A DNA stretch of 64,000 bases from contig CM059975.1 in NCBI GenBank assembly GCA_030490835.1, positions 4,181,579 to 4,245,578 on the forward strand. The letters run 5' to 3'. This DNA comes from Annona cherimola. Lineage: Eukaryota > Streptophyta > Magnoliopsida > Magnoliales > Annonaceae. Shown here piece after piece: positions 12,529 to 22,231 of the stretch. The position numbers and the translations under genes are program-made. A model generated the notes under the pieces. It worked only from the letters and a program-made list of their open reading frames with translations, was not told the origin of the DNA and made no database searches. The stretch's first letter is position 1; each line of letters starts with the position of its first letter.

Positions 12529-14739
12529 TTAATATATGCAAAAAAGAAAATAAAAATGTAAAATGTTACCTGATGTTAAACAATTCAAATTGGCACCTGA
12601 TATTGCAGTGGAAAACTCTCCAAATACCTCTTCAATGTCGGATGGCTTGGGAGTTGTCCTTAACCAATCTTGACAACATATTAATGATTCTACAGTTTTT
12701 GCAGATAAAGAACTTCTATATGCATCAAGAACTCGTCCACCAGTACTAAAAGCAGATTCAGACGCCACAGTAGAAACAGGAATAGCAAATATATCACGAG
12801 CAATCAAAGATAATACTCTAAATCTGGATGCATTAGCTGACCACCAATCTAAAATATTAATCTTGCTAGTTGGCAACAATCCAGGTTCTTGAAGATACAT
12901 ATTAATTTCTGTTTTCGACCATTGCTCATCATTCTCTTCACAAAATGATAGAAAATCATCAGCCGCGCAAGCCTCAGCATTGCTTTCACTACACTCTCCC
13001 ACCTCATTTGAAGCTTTTCTTGGAATAGAATGAGATTCATAAAACTTGAACAATTTATGCAATTCAGACGTGACCATTTGAGTGGCTTCAACAGATTTGC
13101 TTTTATCAAATAGCTTAGCATAAAAATAGCTTATAAATCTGAACTTATATCGTGGATCCAATGCATTTTCTATCAACAAGATGATATTAATTTTGTCCAG
13201 GCTTCCCAAATACTTATTGAATTTGTCTCTCATTCTTTTACTCATGTCTTGAAGAAGGTAATTATCTGATGTTGAACTCACGAGTAAAAGTTTTTCAACC
13301 TCATATAGTTGGATTAAAAGCATTGAAGAAGTAACATAAGATGTGCCGGACAAAGCCTTTGTAATCTCATAAAACTTTTTCAAAAATAGACACAAAACCT
13401 GTGCATTATCCCAATCAAACACTGATGGAGGTCCTTCCCTAGCAACAACTGCATCCTTTTCCCCTAATTTATCAAATGCTGCTCTAAATTTTAAAGCACT
13501 TTCCAATATAAAATATGTAGAATTCCATCTAGTTGGAACATCTAAGCACAAGCCACCTTTTTCTTTGATCTCTGCTTTCTGACAATATTTTTCAAATTTA
13601 TCTTTCCTAGCAGATGAAGCCCTTACATGTTTAATCACATTTCTAATTCGACTGATTGAGTCTTGAATTTCATCTACTCCATCCCGCACAATTAAATTAA
13701 GAATATGTGCTGCACATCTAATATGAAATGTGGATCCATTCCTAATGAGTAAACCTTTCTCCATTAATAAATCTTTTAATTTTCTAGCTGCAACGTCGTT
13801 GCTAGATGCATTGTCCATAGTTATAGAACAAATTCTATTGAAATTCCATTTCATCAAGCAATCAAAAACAACATTAGCAATGCATTCACCAGTGTGTGGA
13901 GGTGGGCACAAACAGAAGTTAATAATTTTCTTATGTAGCTTCCATTCGTCATCTATATAATGTGCAGTGAGGCATAGATAACCTTCATTAGCTATAGATG
14001 TCCACATATCTGTTGTTAAACACACACTATGCACTTGGTCATGGAAAAAACTCATTAGTTTAGTCTTTTCACTTTCATACACCAAAGCAACATCTTTAGC
14101 AACTGTTGTTCTAGACACAAATTTCACAAGCAGTTGAATTTTAGTAATATATCTTCGAAACCCCTCACACTCAACCAACTTAAATGGAAGTTCATCGATT
14201 ATTATCATTTCAGCAAAAGATTTTCTACTTGTAGCTTGATCAAATTGCCATGCAGTCAAGTTACCTACTTGGCTACTAGAATTGTTTGTTGGAGATGACA
14301 GACTTAACAATTTCTGCCTCTTGTCACCCTGCCCACGATCATAATAAGTGCATCTATCTAAATATTTTCTCATTGAGCTAGATCCATTCTTGATTGAATA
14401 AGCTAAAACTTTCTTGCAGTAATTACATGTCACTTCCTGTTTATCCTCTTTCTTACCATTCTTTGAAATCTGCTTAACTTTCTTAGTGAAATGCTGCCAC
14501 ACATGAGAAGAAGCTTTATATTCCGATTTCGGTTTTGGAGGAATAACATCGTTTGTAGTTTTCTCATCCTCTATATCCTTCTCACTCACACCCACTTGTC
14601 TCATTACATCTTCTTTCATCATGTTCTCATTCTCATTCTCAACCTCTAAGACCTCTATTATGTTAACTGTTTCATCCATATTTAAATCAATACAGTTGTT
14701 CACACTGCTGCCATCTTCCATAATTAATATTGCAGTCAC
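12529..14739 (-). CDS. hAT transposase with BED finger
   Basis: Cuts and pastes the surrounding element. The 736-codon ORF has no internal stop. Order: acidic N-terminus, BED-type zinc finger (CNYC ... YLDRC, about residues 104-130), the RNase H-like core with CLTTDMWTS and SITMDNASSND carrying the first two catalytic Asp residues, and a C-terminal hATC dimerisation region with ASESAFSTGGRVLDAYRSSL. The hATC match ends near LICCQDWLR; the last 30 or so residues (hydrophobic FYFLFC) look like intron read-through, so a short 3' exon or other end is possible. In the finger the expected His ligand is Tyr (codon at 14362-14364). Resembles the RICESLEEPER/DAYSLEEPER-like group. Whether it is active is unknown. 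Confidence 0.88.
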   Translation of the reverse strand: MTAILIMEDGSSVNNCIDLNMDETVNIIEVLEVENENENMMKEDVMRQVGVSEKDIEDEKTTNDVIPPKPKSEYKASSHVWQHFTKKVKQISKNGKKEDKQEVTCNYCKKVLAYSIKNGSSSMRKYLDRCTYYDRGQGDKRQKLLSLSSPTNNSSSQVGNLTAWQFDQATSRKSFAEMIIIDELPFKLVECEGFRRYITKIQLLVKFVSRTTVAKDVALVYESEKTKLMSFFHDQVHSVCLTTDMWTSIANEGYLCLTAHYIDDEWKLHKKIINFCLCPPPHTGECIANVVFDCLMKWNFNRICSITMDNASSNDVAARKLKDLLMEKGLLIRNGSTFHIRCAAHILNLIVRDGVDEIQDSISRIRNVIKHVRASSARKDKFEKYCQKAEIKEKGGLCLDVPTRWNSTYFILESALKFRAAFDKLGEKDAVVAREGPPSVFDWDNAQVLCLFLKKFYEITKALSGTSYVTSSMLLIQLYEVEKLLLVSSTSDNYLLQDMSKRMRDKFNKYLGSLDKINIILLIENALDPRYKFRFISYFYAKLFDKSKSVEATQMVTSELHKLFKFYESHSIPRKASNEVGECSESNAEACAADDFLSFCEENDEQWSKTEINMYLQEPGLLPTSKINILDWWSANASRFRVLSLIARDIFAIPVSTVASESAFSTGGRVLDAYRSSLSAKTVESLICCQDWLRTTPKPSDIEEVFGEFSTAISGANLNCLTSGNILHFYFLFCIY

Positions 14740-16046
14740 TCCTACAATAGTATCATTACAATATTGATTAAAATATTTAACTAATGATCAAAATTTAGAA
14801 TATAAGGGTAAATAGATTTTTTTTACCTCAATGTTATCTGAGAAATAGTCGCCTGAGGTACAAGTCTGCAGTATATGTTTAATTCCTAAAAAAAGAGCAA
14901 CAAACCATCATAAACAAACCATCCATGCTCAAGCATTAATCTAAATAATAGTGTTACTGATAAGAAATATTAGAATTGTCAATATTTTTAATACATATAT
15001 ATATGTGTGTGTGCTTATATGCTGTTATTTCCAATGGTTCAGAAGCTGTATTTTGCTCTCTCACAAATACCTACAAAGAAAGGTAGTCGCCATCCTCTGT
15101 TTTGTCATTTCCAATGGTTCGGAAGATGCCCCTTTCCATTTCTTTTCAAAAAAATAATAATTTTCTAATGATCACTGAAATTACAAATGGGATGGGCATA
15201 TCAGTTAGTAACAGTTATTTGCCAAAAGAAGAGTGAGGAAAGACCATGGAATCAACCAAGGGCTTCATTGACCAAAACAGGAGATAGGGAAGTTATTTTA
15301 CCACTCACATACTTAGGATTCCAAACCACACTTTTTTTTGGAGAGTATGAACTAGTTTGTATGAGTTTGTCATGGAGGCCAATGTAATGCATATGTAAAT
15401 TGGGCCAGAAGCCCGATGACTGAACTTAACTCTAATTATATACTGAACATGCCAGTTATACATAACATAATAGTCACTTAGTCAAAGCTCAAAAATTCAA
15501 TGGCTTAAAACTTCAAGAGCGAGACCTTTTTATTGGTAGTGATGCATCATATCAATTCCCTTCTTCGGACATCAGCCTTAGGCGAATTCAACAACACTGA
15601 TATGGCACACAAACAGCACCCTCAAGAGACTGACAATAAATAATGATCAACAAATAACATCAGAAAAGAAAGACATGCAAAAGATGCAACTCACTAATCT
15701 CTTGCTAATCACAACTCAACTCAAAAAAGAAAACTACTATAACACACGCCGATGACCATTCACTGTCTAATCAACCCCAAATCACTCAACAAACAAATGA
15801 GAAACCAAATTCTCCAGCTTGCACCAAAACTGCTAAGAAGGCAAAAGATCGATCACAATTCACAATCAAGTCATAACGGCAAACAACAAACTCGACAATC
15901 TCAGTGAACAAAAAGGCTCTCTACGAGGAAGAACGCGACCAAATTCTCCAACTTTTGCTCGAAATAACGATTGAAACGAAAGGAGTACCAATTGCAGTAA
16001 GAGAACTCGGAGGAAGAGCAAAGAATTCGGAGGAAGAGCAGCACGC
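14740..16046. other. 5' part of hAT element
   Basis: AT-rich sequence between the transposase start and the GC-rich repeats at the right end of the element. It probably holds the transposase leader or promoter. No further conserved ORF is visible. Confidence 0.35.
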
Positions 16047-16540
16047 CGGCACCGCAGCAGGAGGCGGGCAGGGAGGTAAACCCGTCGAAGCCACTAAGCC
16101 AGCAAGCAGCACTGTAGCAGGAAGCCCGAAGCCAGGACTGTAGGAGACAGGTAGGGTCCGTAGGGATCCAGATCGCCCGTCGTCGTCGCCGATTGAATGC
16201 GAGGCAGCGTCCAGCGAGGCTGCGGCGACGCCGGCAAGGGGTTTCCGGTTTCGTGACTTCGGTTTGTTCGGAATCTTCGGATTTACGTCGGCACCGCAGC
16301 AGGAGGCGGGCAGGGAGGTCAACTCGTCGAAGCCACTAAGCCAGCAGGCAGCACTGCAGCAGGAAGCCCGAAGCCAGGACTGTAGGAGGCAGGTAGGGTC
16401 CGTATGGATCCAGATCGCCCGTCGCCGTCGCCGATTGAATGCGAGGCAGCGACCAGCGTCCAGCGAGGCTGCGACGACGCCGGCAAGGGGTTTTCGGTTT
16501 CGTCACTTTCGTGACTTTGCTGTTCGGAATCTTCGGATTT
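16047..16540. repeat. GC-rich tandem duplication in hAT
   Basis: Two copies of a unit of about 242-252 bp lie head to tail: 16047-16288 and 16289 to about 16540. Both begin CGGCACCGCAGCAGGAGGCG and end near TTCGGAATCTTCGGATTT. The second copy has a few extra bases, such as an added GACCAGC and CACTTTCGT. ORFs seen here on both strands follow the GC content and have no known domain. The position, upstream of the transposase, suggests a leader or promoter region. Confidence 0.8.
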
Positions 16541-16780
16541 TCAAAACGGGATGAATGGATGATTAGGACCAGGGCTGCCGGCTGCACTTAGGGCAGGCAA
16601 GAATATAAGATATATATATCTTATGTGCAATCAGGGTCGGTTCCGGGTACCCGGCACCTGGAACCGACCCTACCCAAATTCCTATGGATAATTTAGAACC
16701 GGAACCGAACCGATCCGATTTAGGGTACCCATCGGGTCGACCCGTGGGTACCCGGACCGACTTGCACCCCTATGTATGGT

Positions 16781-17110
16781 TCAACGACCACCACCACCAA
16801 CATCTAGCCGCCCTCCTGCAGCCCTTATCATTCTCCACACCCTGATGAACATTGCGCAGATTTCCCAATTCAATCAAAGGCAAACTAGCACATTCCAAAT
16901 GACAGCAAGGAAGCGGCTCATAATAAACATAAGATATTTATTGCGCAAGGACCATCTAAAGCATTCATAACAAGTACATCATCCCTATCTGTTTTGTTTT
17001 CACGCTCACTAAGCTAACATACGCCGGATGGAAGGATTCGTAAGTCGAAACATGACAGCAGCATGACAAATTCAGCTCCGGAATATAGCGAAACTCTTGG
17101 CCTCCATTTT
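16781..17110. other. 3' flank of glyoxalase I gene
   Basis: Sequence between the hAT target site and the stop codon of the minus-strand glyoxalase I gene. It probably contains that gene's 3' UTR. No other feature is seen. Confidence 0.4.
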
Positions 17111-19676
17111 TCACTCCTTTTCAAGTTCCTTCAGGAAGTCAGCATGGTCAACCAAAACCTGCAAGTGTAAAAAATAAAAAATAAAAAAACCGTATCTTAG
17201 TAGCGTACATGCACACAAAGTAACGGTAAGCTTGAATGTATTCAAGAGGTGCAACGGAGCTATCTGCGCAGCACATATAGAATTGCAAAATCAAAAGTTT
17301 TGACAGCTCACGCAGATTTAAAGTGAATTTGTCTGCTAGAGACTTGTAAAGACAAGGTAGACTAAAATGATCATGATGAATCCTCATGAATGTAAGTTTT
17401 GAAATGCCTCATCCTTGATAACATAATAAATAATGGGACAATCCCACATTCACGTATTGAATTGCTTGCCTTGTCCTGTGATGAGGAAATGACAGCATAT
17501 TGATCACTTTGTAGGACCACACACCTGAAAATTCATCATTCCATCCGACAATATATGCAGTAGTAGCTTGGCCGTATATTCAACAGCATAATCACCATTG
17601 TCCAAGCATCTCTCCTGTAGCCGTACCTCACTACTAGCATATAAAGAGTGGATAAATAGATAGTGCTGTCTGCTGGTTACAAGTACGCAGAATGTCTGAA
17701 AGCCTCCTAATTCCAAGTGAGCCAGCTCTCGAGGAAAAATCAAGCAATAATAACTTTATTTCTTGATCTCGTAATGCATGGCGGCTAATATTACGACTCC
17801 AAAATTAACGCATTTATACAATAAGCGAACTACTCATTATAGCATCAGCAGTTCTACAGCAAAATTATTCCCTTAATTTGAAAATCAAATCAAAACTTAC
17901 CATTAAAAGCCTGCTAAATACAAGAAGCGTCAAAAACAGAAAACCATGATTTTCACAACAAAATTTCTACTGCCTACTAGGAAAGACTCACCACTTTCCA
18001 ACCATCTGGATCAAGAAACGAGGTAATTTTGGTGTTGATTCCTGGAATAGGACCTGGCGGCCGAGTAATCTTCCCACCTAGCTCTTCGGTGACAAACTTG
18101 ACCACCTCAGCGCTTTTATACACATCTTCTGTACCAATAGCAATCTAGAGAACAAATTATCACATGTTAGAAACATGAAATTAGCAGAACATTCATTTTC
18201 TCAATTACTGTACCATGTCCAACCTGTGCATATGCATTCCCCTTGGTGTATTCAGTTACTCCATAATTATATGTCAGCTCCAGAACCGTTGTCTCATATT
18301 CATCAGCATACCCTAACATAGCTATGGTATACTGCGAAATTGATGCAAAAACCGAGCTTAGATAACGTTTTGATAACAAGAGATAGTGACCTACCACAAT
18401 GAAACTAAGTACCGGCTTACCTTGTAGGCTGCATTATCAGACTTCCTCAGTAGCTTCATTCCTAAGGCCTGAATTGAATGAAATGCAAAATGAGTTACAT
18501 GTTCCATTATGCATTCAATCCACCCTTGATTCATCATTCCGATCCCATGCACAAAAATGCATGTAGCAGGCAAGGGTAAGTAAATTGCATTGCAATGGAA
18601 TTAGGGAAGTCCCATTATAATTTTTTAGTAGTTTATAATCAATCAACACAAAATTAAGGCTATAAGTTTGTATAGTTGTGTAGTACCTTTTCATAGAACT
18701 TAATAGAACGATCAAGATCACCCACACGAAGCATAACCTGGCACAGAGGTTCAGGAGTGGGACCCCTTTGGATAAGCTCAAAAATGTAGCCATCTGGATC
18801 CTGCACAAAAGCAATGACTGTCGTCCCACCTTTTACAGGGCCTGGTTCCCTTGTAACCTTACCACCCTTGGCCCGTATGTCTTCAACCAATTTGTAAACC
18901 TATCAACAGACGAAGAGTTTTATATCAGTGTCTAGATCAACCCGCCAGTAATCAAAATAATTTTTTCCAGTCCTCAAGTACAACTGAATAGAAGAGTGCA
19001 TACATCTCGAGTTGCAATTGCAAAATGTCCAAAGCCCGTGCCGATATCATAGCTCTCCACTCCATAATCTGTAATTTTATTTTATTTTTTAAAAAAAAAC
19101 AAACACGTGGTAATTTCAACGAGTCAATACCAATTGACAAGTCACAACAAAATGAATCTGCATCTTGAATCTAACACAAACTAGTTCTTATTAGAAATAT
19201 GCAATTGAAACACATCCAATAGCAAACCAAAGAAATCTAAATGCAGAAAGAGCACAAGTAGAAAAAGAAGAAAGAAAGAAGAAAAGAAACAGCGAGAACT
19301 TTCCAATCATGCAGAAAGGCACATACTATAGGTCAACTCTACTACAAAGTGAGAATCTTCAGGCCCAAATCCAAGAAAAGCGTTTGAAAATTTCTCCTCT
19401 GGAATGTCTCTTTTCCTCAATAGTTGCATTCCAAAGCATTCAGTGTAGAATCTGGGAATGACAGAAACACAAAAAACAGAGAGAATACCACTTCCAATCA
19501 CTACAACTGATAAAGAAATATACAAGATAAATATATCATACAGATACATACTTGATAGTACGATCCAGGTTCCCAACTCGGTAAACAGCATGAAGCATAC
19601 GGCGCTTATCTTGCTGGGCCCATTGAAGAACATTTTCAGTAGGAAGGGCAGTTTCTTTTTCCGCTCCAGAAGCCAT
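17111..19676 (-). CDS. GLX1: Glyoxalase I (lactoylglutathione lyase), two-domain
   Basis: Isomerises the methylglyoxal-glutathione hemithioacetal to S-lactoylglutathione. Exons in reading order: 19676-19552, 19451-19327, 19068-19004, 18899-18687, 18468-18421, 18331-18224, 18144-17992, 17158-17111. They sum to 885 nt (294 aa) with consistent phases. Two glyoxalase domains lie in tandem: the first from [13 protein letters not shown] (His29) to [10 protein letters not shown], the second from [14 protein letters not shown] to WKVVLVD. In the first, all four expected metal ligands are visible (His29, VVELTY, GHFAIA, FELIQR). In the second, the same places hold Gln, Glu, Gln and Val, so it has probably lost its own metal site. 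Close to Arabidopsis At1g11840. The start given lacks a transit peptide, so the product would be cytosolic; an upstream in-frame extension is possible (see leader exon). Confidence 0.93.
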
Positions 19677-19684
19677 AATGCAAC

Positions 19685-21169
19685 CTGATGAGGGCCACAA
19701 AATGCATAGAAGTGAGATGCAACTATGCACCAAACCTTTAAAAAAACAAATTTAAAAAAAAATTTAAATGTGCTCATGACTATTTTTACTTTAAAATGTA
19801 AATCAATATAAGCACTACAAATGTGGCTCGATTAAATAGTATGCAGCTGAAAAGGAAAACCGGTGCCTGTAACTCATGAAATTCTATAGACGTCAGTCTA
19901 AAGAAATTTGCTCATGCTGAAAGACAGATTGAAGCCCAATCTTTCTTGTAGATTTCTTTATTTTACATCCTCAACATCACAGCATCTTATCTCATTTTTT
20001 CCAATAAAGGAGAATATCAGCTGAGTGTAACTGTCACTGAAAGGATTGCAGTTTGGATTGTCAAGATCGAGTTTGCTGTTGAAATTAAAGCACACACGAC
20101 TGTCTCATGAGATGCTATTAGTTAGAGATGTATGTGTAACACAGGCAATCTCAAGCAACTTGAGGAACCCAAAACAAGAAAACCCACATCTAGAAAATTC
20201 AAGCTTGGCTCAAATGTTCCACTGATATAATCTCCAGTTCAGTTTTCAAAGCTCGATTTAAAGCTTTAACTGAAGCTTTAGCAACCTAAGCTAGGTTCCA
20301 AGCCTATTTAACAGCCTAGTTTGATCAAGCCAACTGAATAGGCACACAAACGGTCCTGAAAATCCCTTGCCTGAGCACATAGCTTTTCATGCTTCCCCTT
20401 GAGTAGAACCTCAGCTTGTTACATCATCAAATTCATCATTAATTTTCAGGTTATCAATCCCATTTCCGGAGCAAGTATCGAATCAAGCATGCACAGAAGA
20501 GGGATTAACTAGATACCTTGCAAGCATATTTTTCATGAGCTAAAAAAATGGAAATTTTCGGAGCGATGGCATCGAACAGTTGGGATCAACTTCTGATACC
20601 ACGTAGATAGGCATGCGCTGGACAAATAGTTGGTATTCAACACACAACAGGATAAATACCATCGCATGGACCATTGAAATGGATCTAGCCCCATAAAATT
20701 AGAACTGCCTGTTTTCTTGGAGTCTCATCAGGAAAATGTCCAACTTGAGCTTATGAAACATTTGAGATTTTAACTACTCAGAAAGGTATGACTTTGTCTT
20801 CCTCTCCTGAATGATATTTTCCAGATGAGTGGCCTATTCGCTACACCACAAAGGCAGGCCCAGCCGATCATCCTTCAGCCCCGCCGTATAACTTCTTTTA
20901 TGAAACCAAACCTACTTGTTCTGCAACGACATCTAAAATCCAACCCATTCTTCTCGATCATTCACATCCCCAACTAAAATGGGAAGATTGCAAAACGAAG
21001 GGGTTCACCCATCGAAAAGAGAGTCCCAGTCTCACCTCCGTAACTCTCAGACCACCAAAAACAATGGGGGGAAAAGCCTAAGTAGACAATCGACAACATC
21101 CAACCAATTCAACAAGATTCACATTTTAAAAACTTTTAAACTATGATAATTTATCGGAATAGAAGTTAC
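19685..21169 (-). other. Probable leader intron of glyoxalase I
   Basis: The bases before the GLX1 start read CATCAG/GTTGCATT (acceptor, exon from 19684), and upstream on the same strand a CTG/GTAACT donor lies at 21169. Joining them gives a 1.5-kb intron in the leader. The stretch contains no recognised gene. Confidence 0.5.
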
Positions 21170-21344
21170 CAGTACTCGAGGAAATTGAACCTGAAGCTCT
21201 AGAACTTAGAAGGGAAGCGCAGCAGAGTGAGCTTCTAGAAGTAAACGAGAGTCGACAGACGGGGGGGGGGGGGGGGGGGGGGGGGGTGCTGCATCTGCCC
21301 TTATCCAGCTCCAGACGACGGGTGGCAGTCGATCCGCCGTCCAC
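21170..21344 (-). other. Glyoxalase I leader exon, possible N-terminal extension
   Basis: On the minus strand an open frame runs from an ATG at 21344 through a proline run to a splice donor after 21170. Spliced to 19684 it stays in frame with the GLX1 start and would add 61 residues (355 aa in all). The part after the proline run is rich in Ser and Arg and almost free of acidic residues (LSFTSRSSLCCASLLSSRAS), as in plastid transit peptides. The frame depends on the exact length of the 26-base C run. It may equally be untranslated leader. Confidence 0.45.
21261..21286. repeat. 26-base G/C homopolymer
   Basis: Twenty-six uninterrupted G on the plus strand (C on the GLX1 sense strand) lie in the predicted GLX1 leader. 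Such a run can form G-quadruplexes, is unstable in length and is error-prone in sequencing. Confidence 0.95.
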
Positions 21345-21420
21345 GTCTCCCCGGAAAGGAGCAATCTACGAGGACCTGTTTCGCGCATCCTGAGGCAGCG
21401 GTGGAGCGTACGTTGCTACC

Positions 21421-21475
21421 CACGTGACGGTAATCGTAATACAGCCCTCATTTAGTCTACATTCATCGCCACGTG
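21421..21475. promoter_or_regulatory. Pair of G-boxes upstream of glyoxalase I
   Basis: Two perfect CACGTG palindromes lie at 21421-21426 and 21470-21475, in ABRE-like contexts (CACGTGAC and GCCACGTGTC). They sit just upstream of the predicted leader exon on the minus strand. G-box pairs are bound by bZIP and bHLH factors and often confer ABA or stress response; glyoxalase I genes are often stress-induced. The role here is inferred. Confidence 0.5.
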
Positions 21476-21675
21476 TCGAACGCTAATGCAAACGCGCGTG
21501 CAGAAATTTTGATCGTCAAAACTGAGTTGAGAGCGTGAATGAAGATAAATTGCAAGTAATGAAATATAAAATAGTGGATGACAAATTTTTTTTTTTTTTT
21601 CCACTGTCGTACTTTACATCACATTTCAATTTTTACAATTTTTACCGTGTGGTTGAATCTTTAGTTCTAAGTTAT

Positions 21676-22231
21676 GTGTGACAATGGTTAAAAAATGTAA
21701 GTTAAAAATTTTCAATTTAAAACTTTTCACTCTCCACCATTATCATATTTTTTAATTATTTTTTCACATTTTCCTATACAACTACCCTACTTTTCCATCA
21801 TTTCTACATAACTACCCACACAATTAACCTATTTATTTTAACTTTGTCATCTTTACTCTTCATCATTACCCTTATCATACCACATCATTTAACAACTTTT
21901 ACTCTTCAAAACTTTTCATCAAAAGTTTTACCCATTCCCAGATACACCCTTATGGTGTGTTTGGAAAGTTATAAAAAATTTTATGAAAAATTTTTGTACG
22001 AAAAATTTTGAATTTGTGTAGAATGACTGTGATATGGTAAAGTTAATAACGATGAGTAACGAGAATAAAGTTAAAATAGATAGATTAATTGTATATAAAT
22101 TATTAAAAAATATGTAGTTGTATAAAAAAAAATGTGAACAAAATTATTAAAAAATAAAATAGTTACGAAAAAATAAAAAAATTTAAATTAAAAAGTTTTT
22201 ATTGAAAAATTTTATGTTTTTTCAAACACCC
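21676..22231. mobile_element. Two Tourist-like MITEs in inverted array
   Basis: A copy of the family at about 21676-21950 (AAAACTTTTCACTCTCC, CATCATTACCC, ending GATACACCC) is followed within three bases by a second copy in the opposite orientation, 21953-22231 (GGTGTGTTTGG to CAAACACCC). The two diverged copies make an imperfect inverted repeat of about 550 bp. Confidence 0.6.

Larger units (their letters stand above)
11522..16772 (-). mobile_element. Complete hAT transposon (5.25 kb)
   Basis: The ends are perfect 27-bp inverted repeats, 11522-11548 and 16746-16772, beginning TAGGGGTGCAAGTCGGTCCG. They are flanked by an exact 8-bp duplication, TGTATGGT, at 11514-11521 and 16773-16780, the target size typical of hAT elements. 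Both subterminal regions carry many short CTACCC and GGTTCCGG-type motifs, as expected for transposase binding sites. The transposase reads on the minus strand, so the right end is the 5' side. Identical terminal repeats and target copies point to a fairly recent insertion. Confidence 0.93.

Noticed and set aside
15904..16587. ORFs of 79-133 codons on both strands at the right end of the hAT element
   Set aside because: They arise from the GC-rich tandem duplication, have no domain and change frame between the two units. Kept only as a repeat.
21206..21388. Alternative leader ORF of glyoxalase I in another frame
   Set aside because: It hits a stop before the predicted donor and does not join the GLX1 frame at the present length of the C run.
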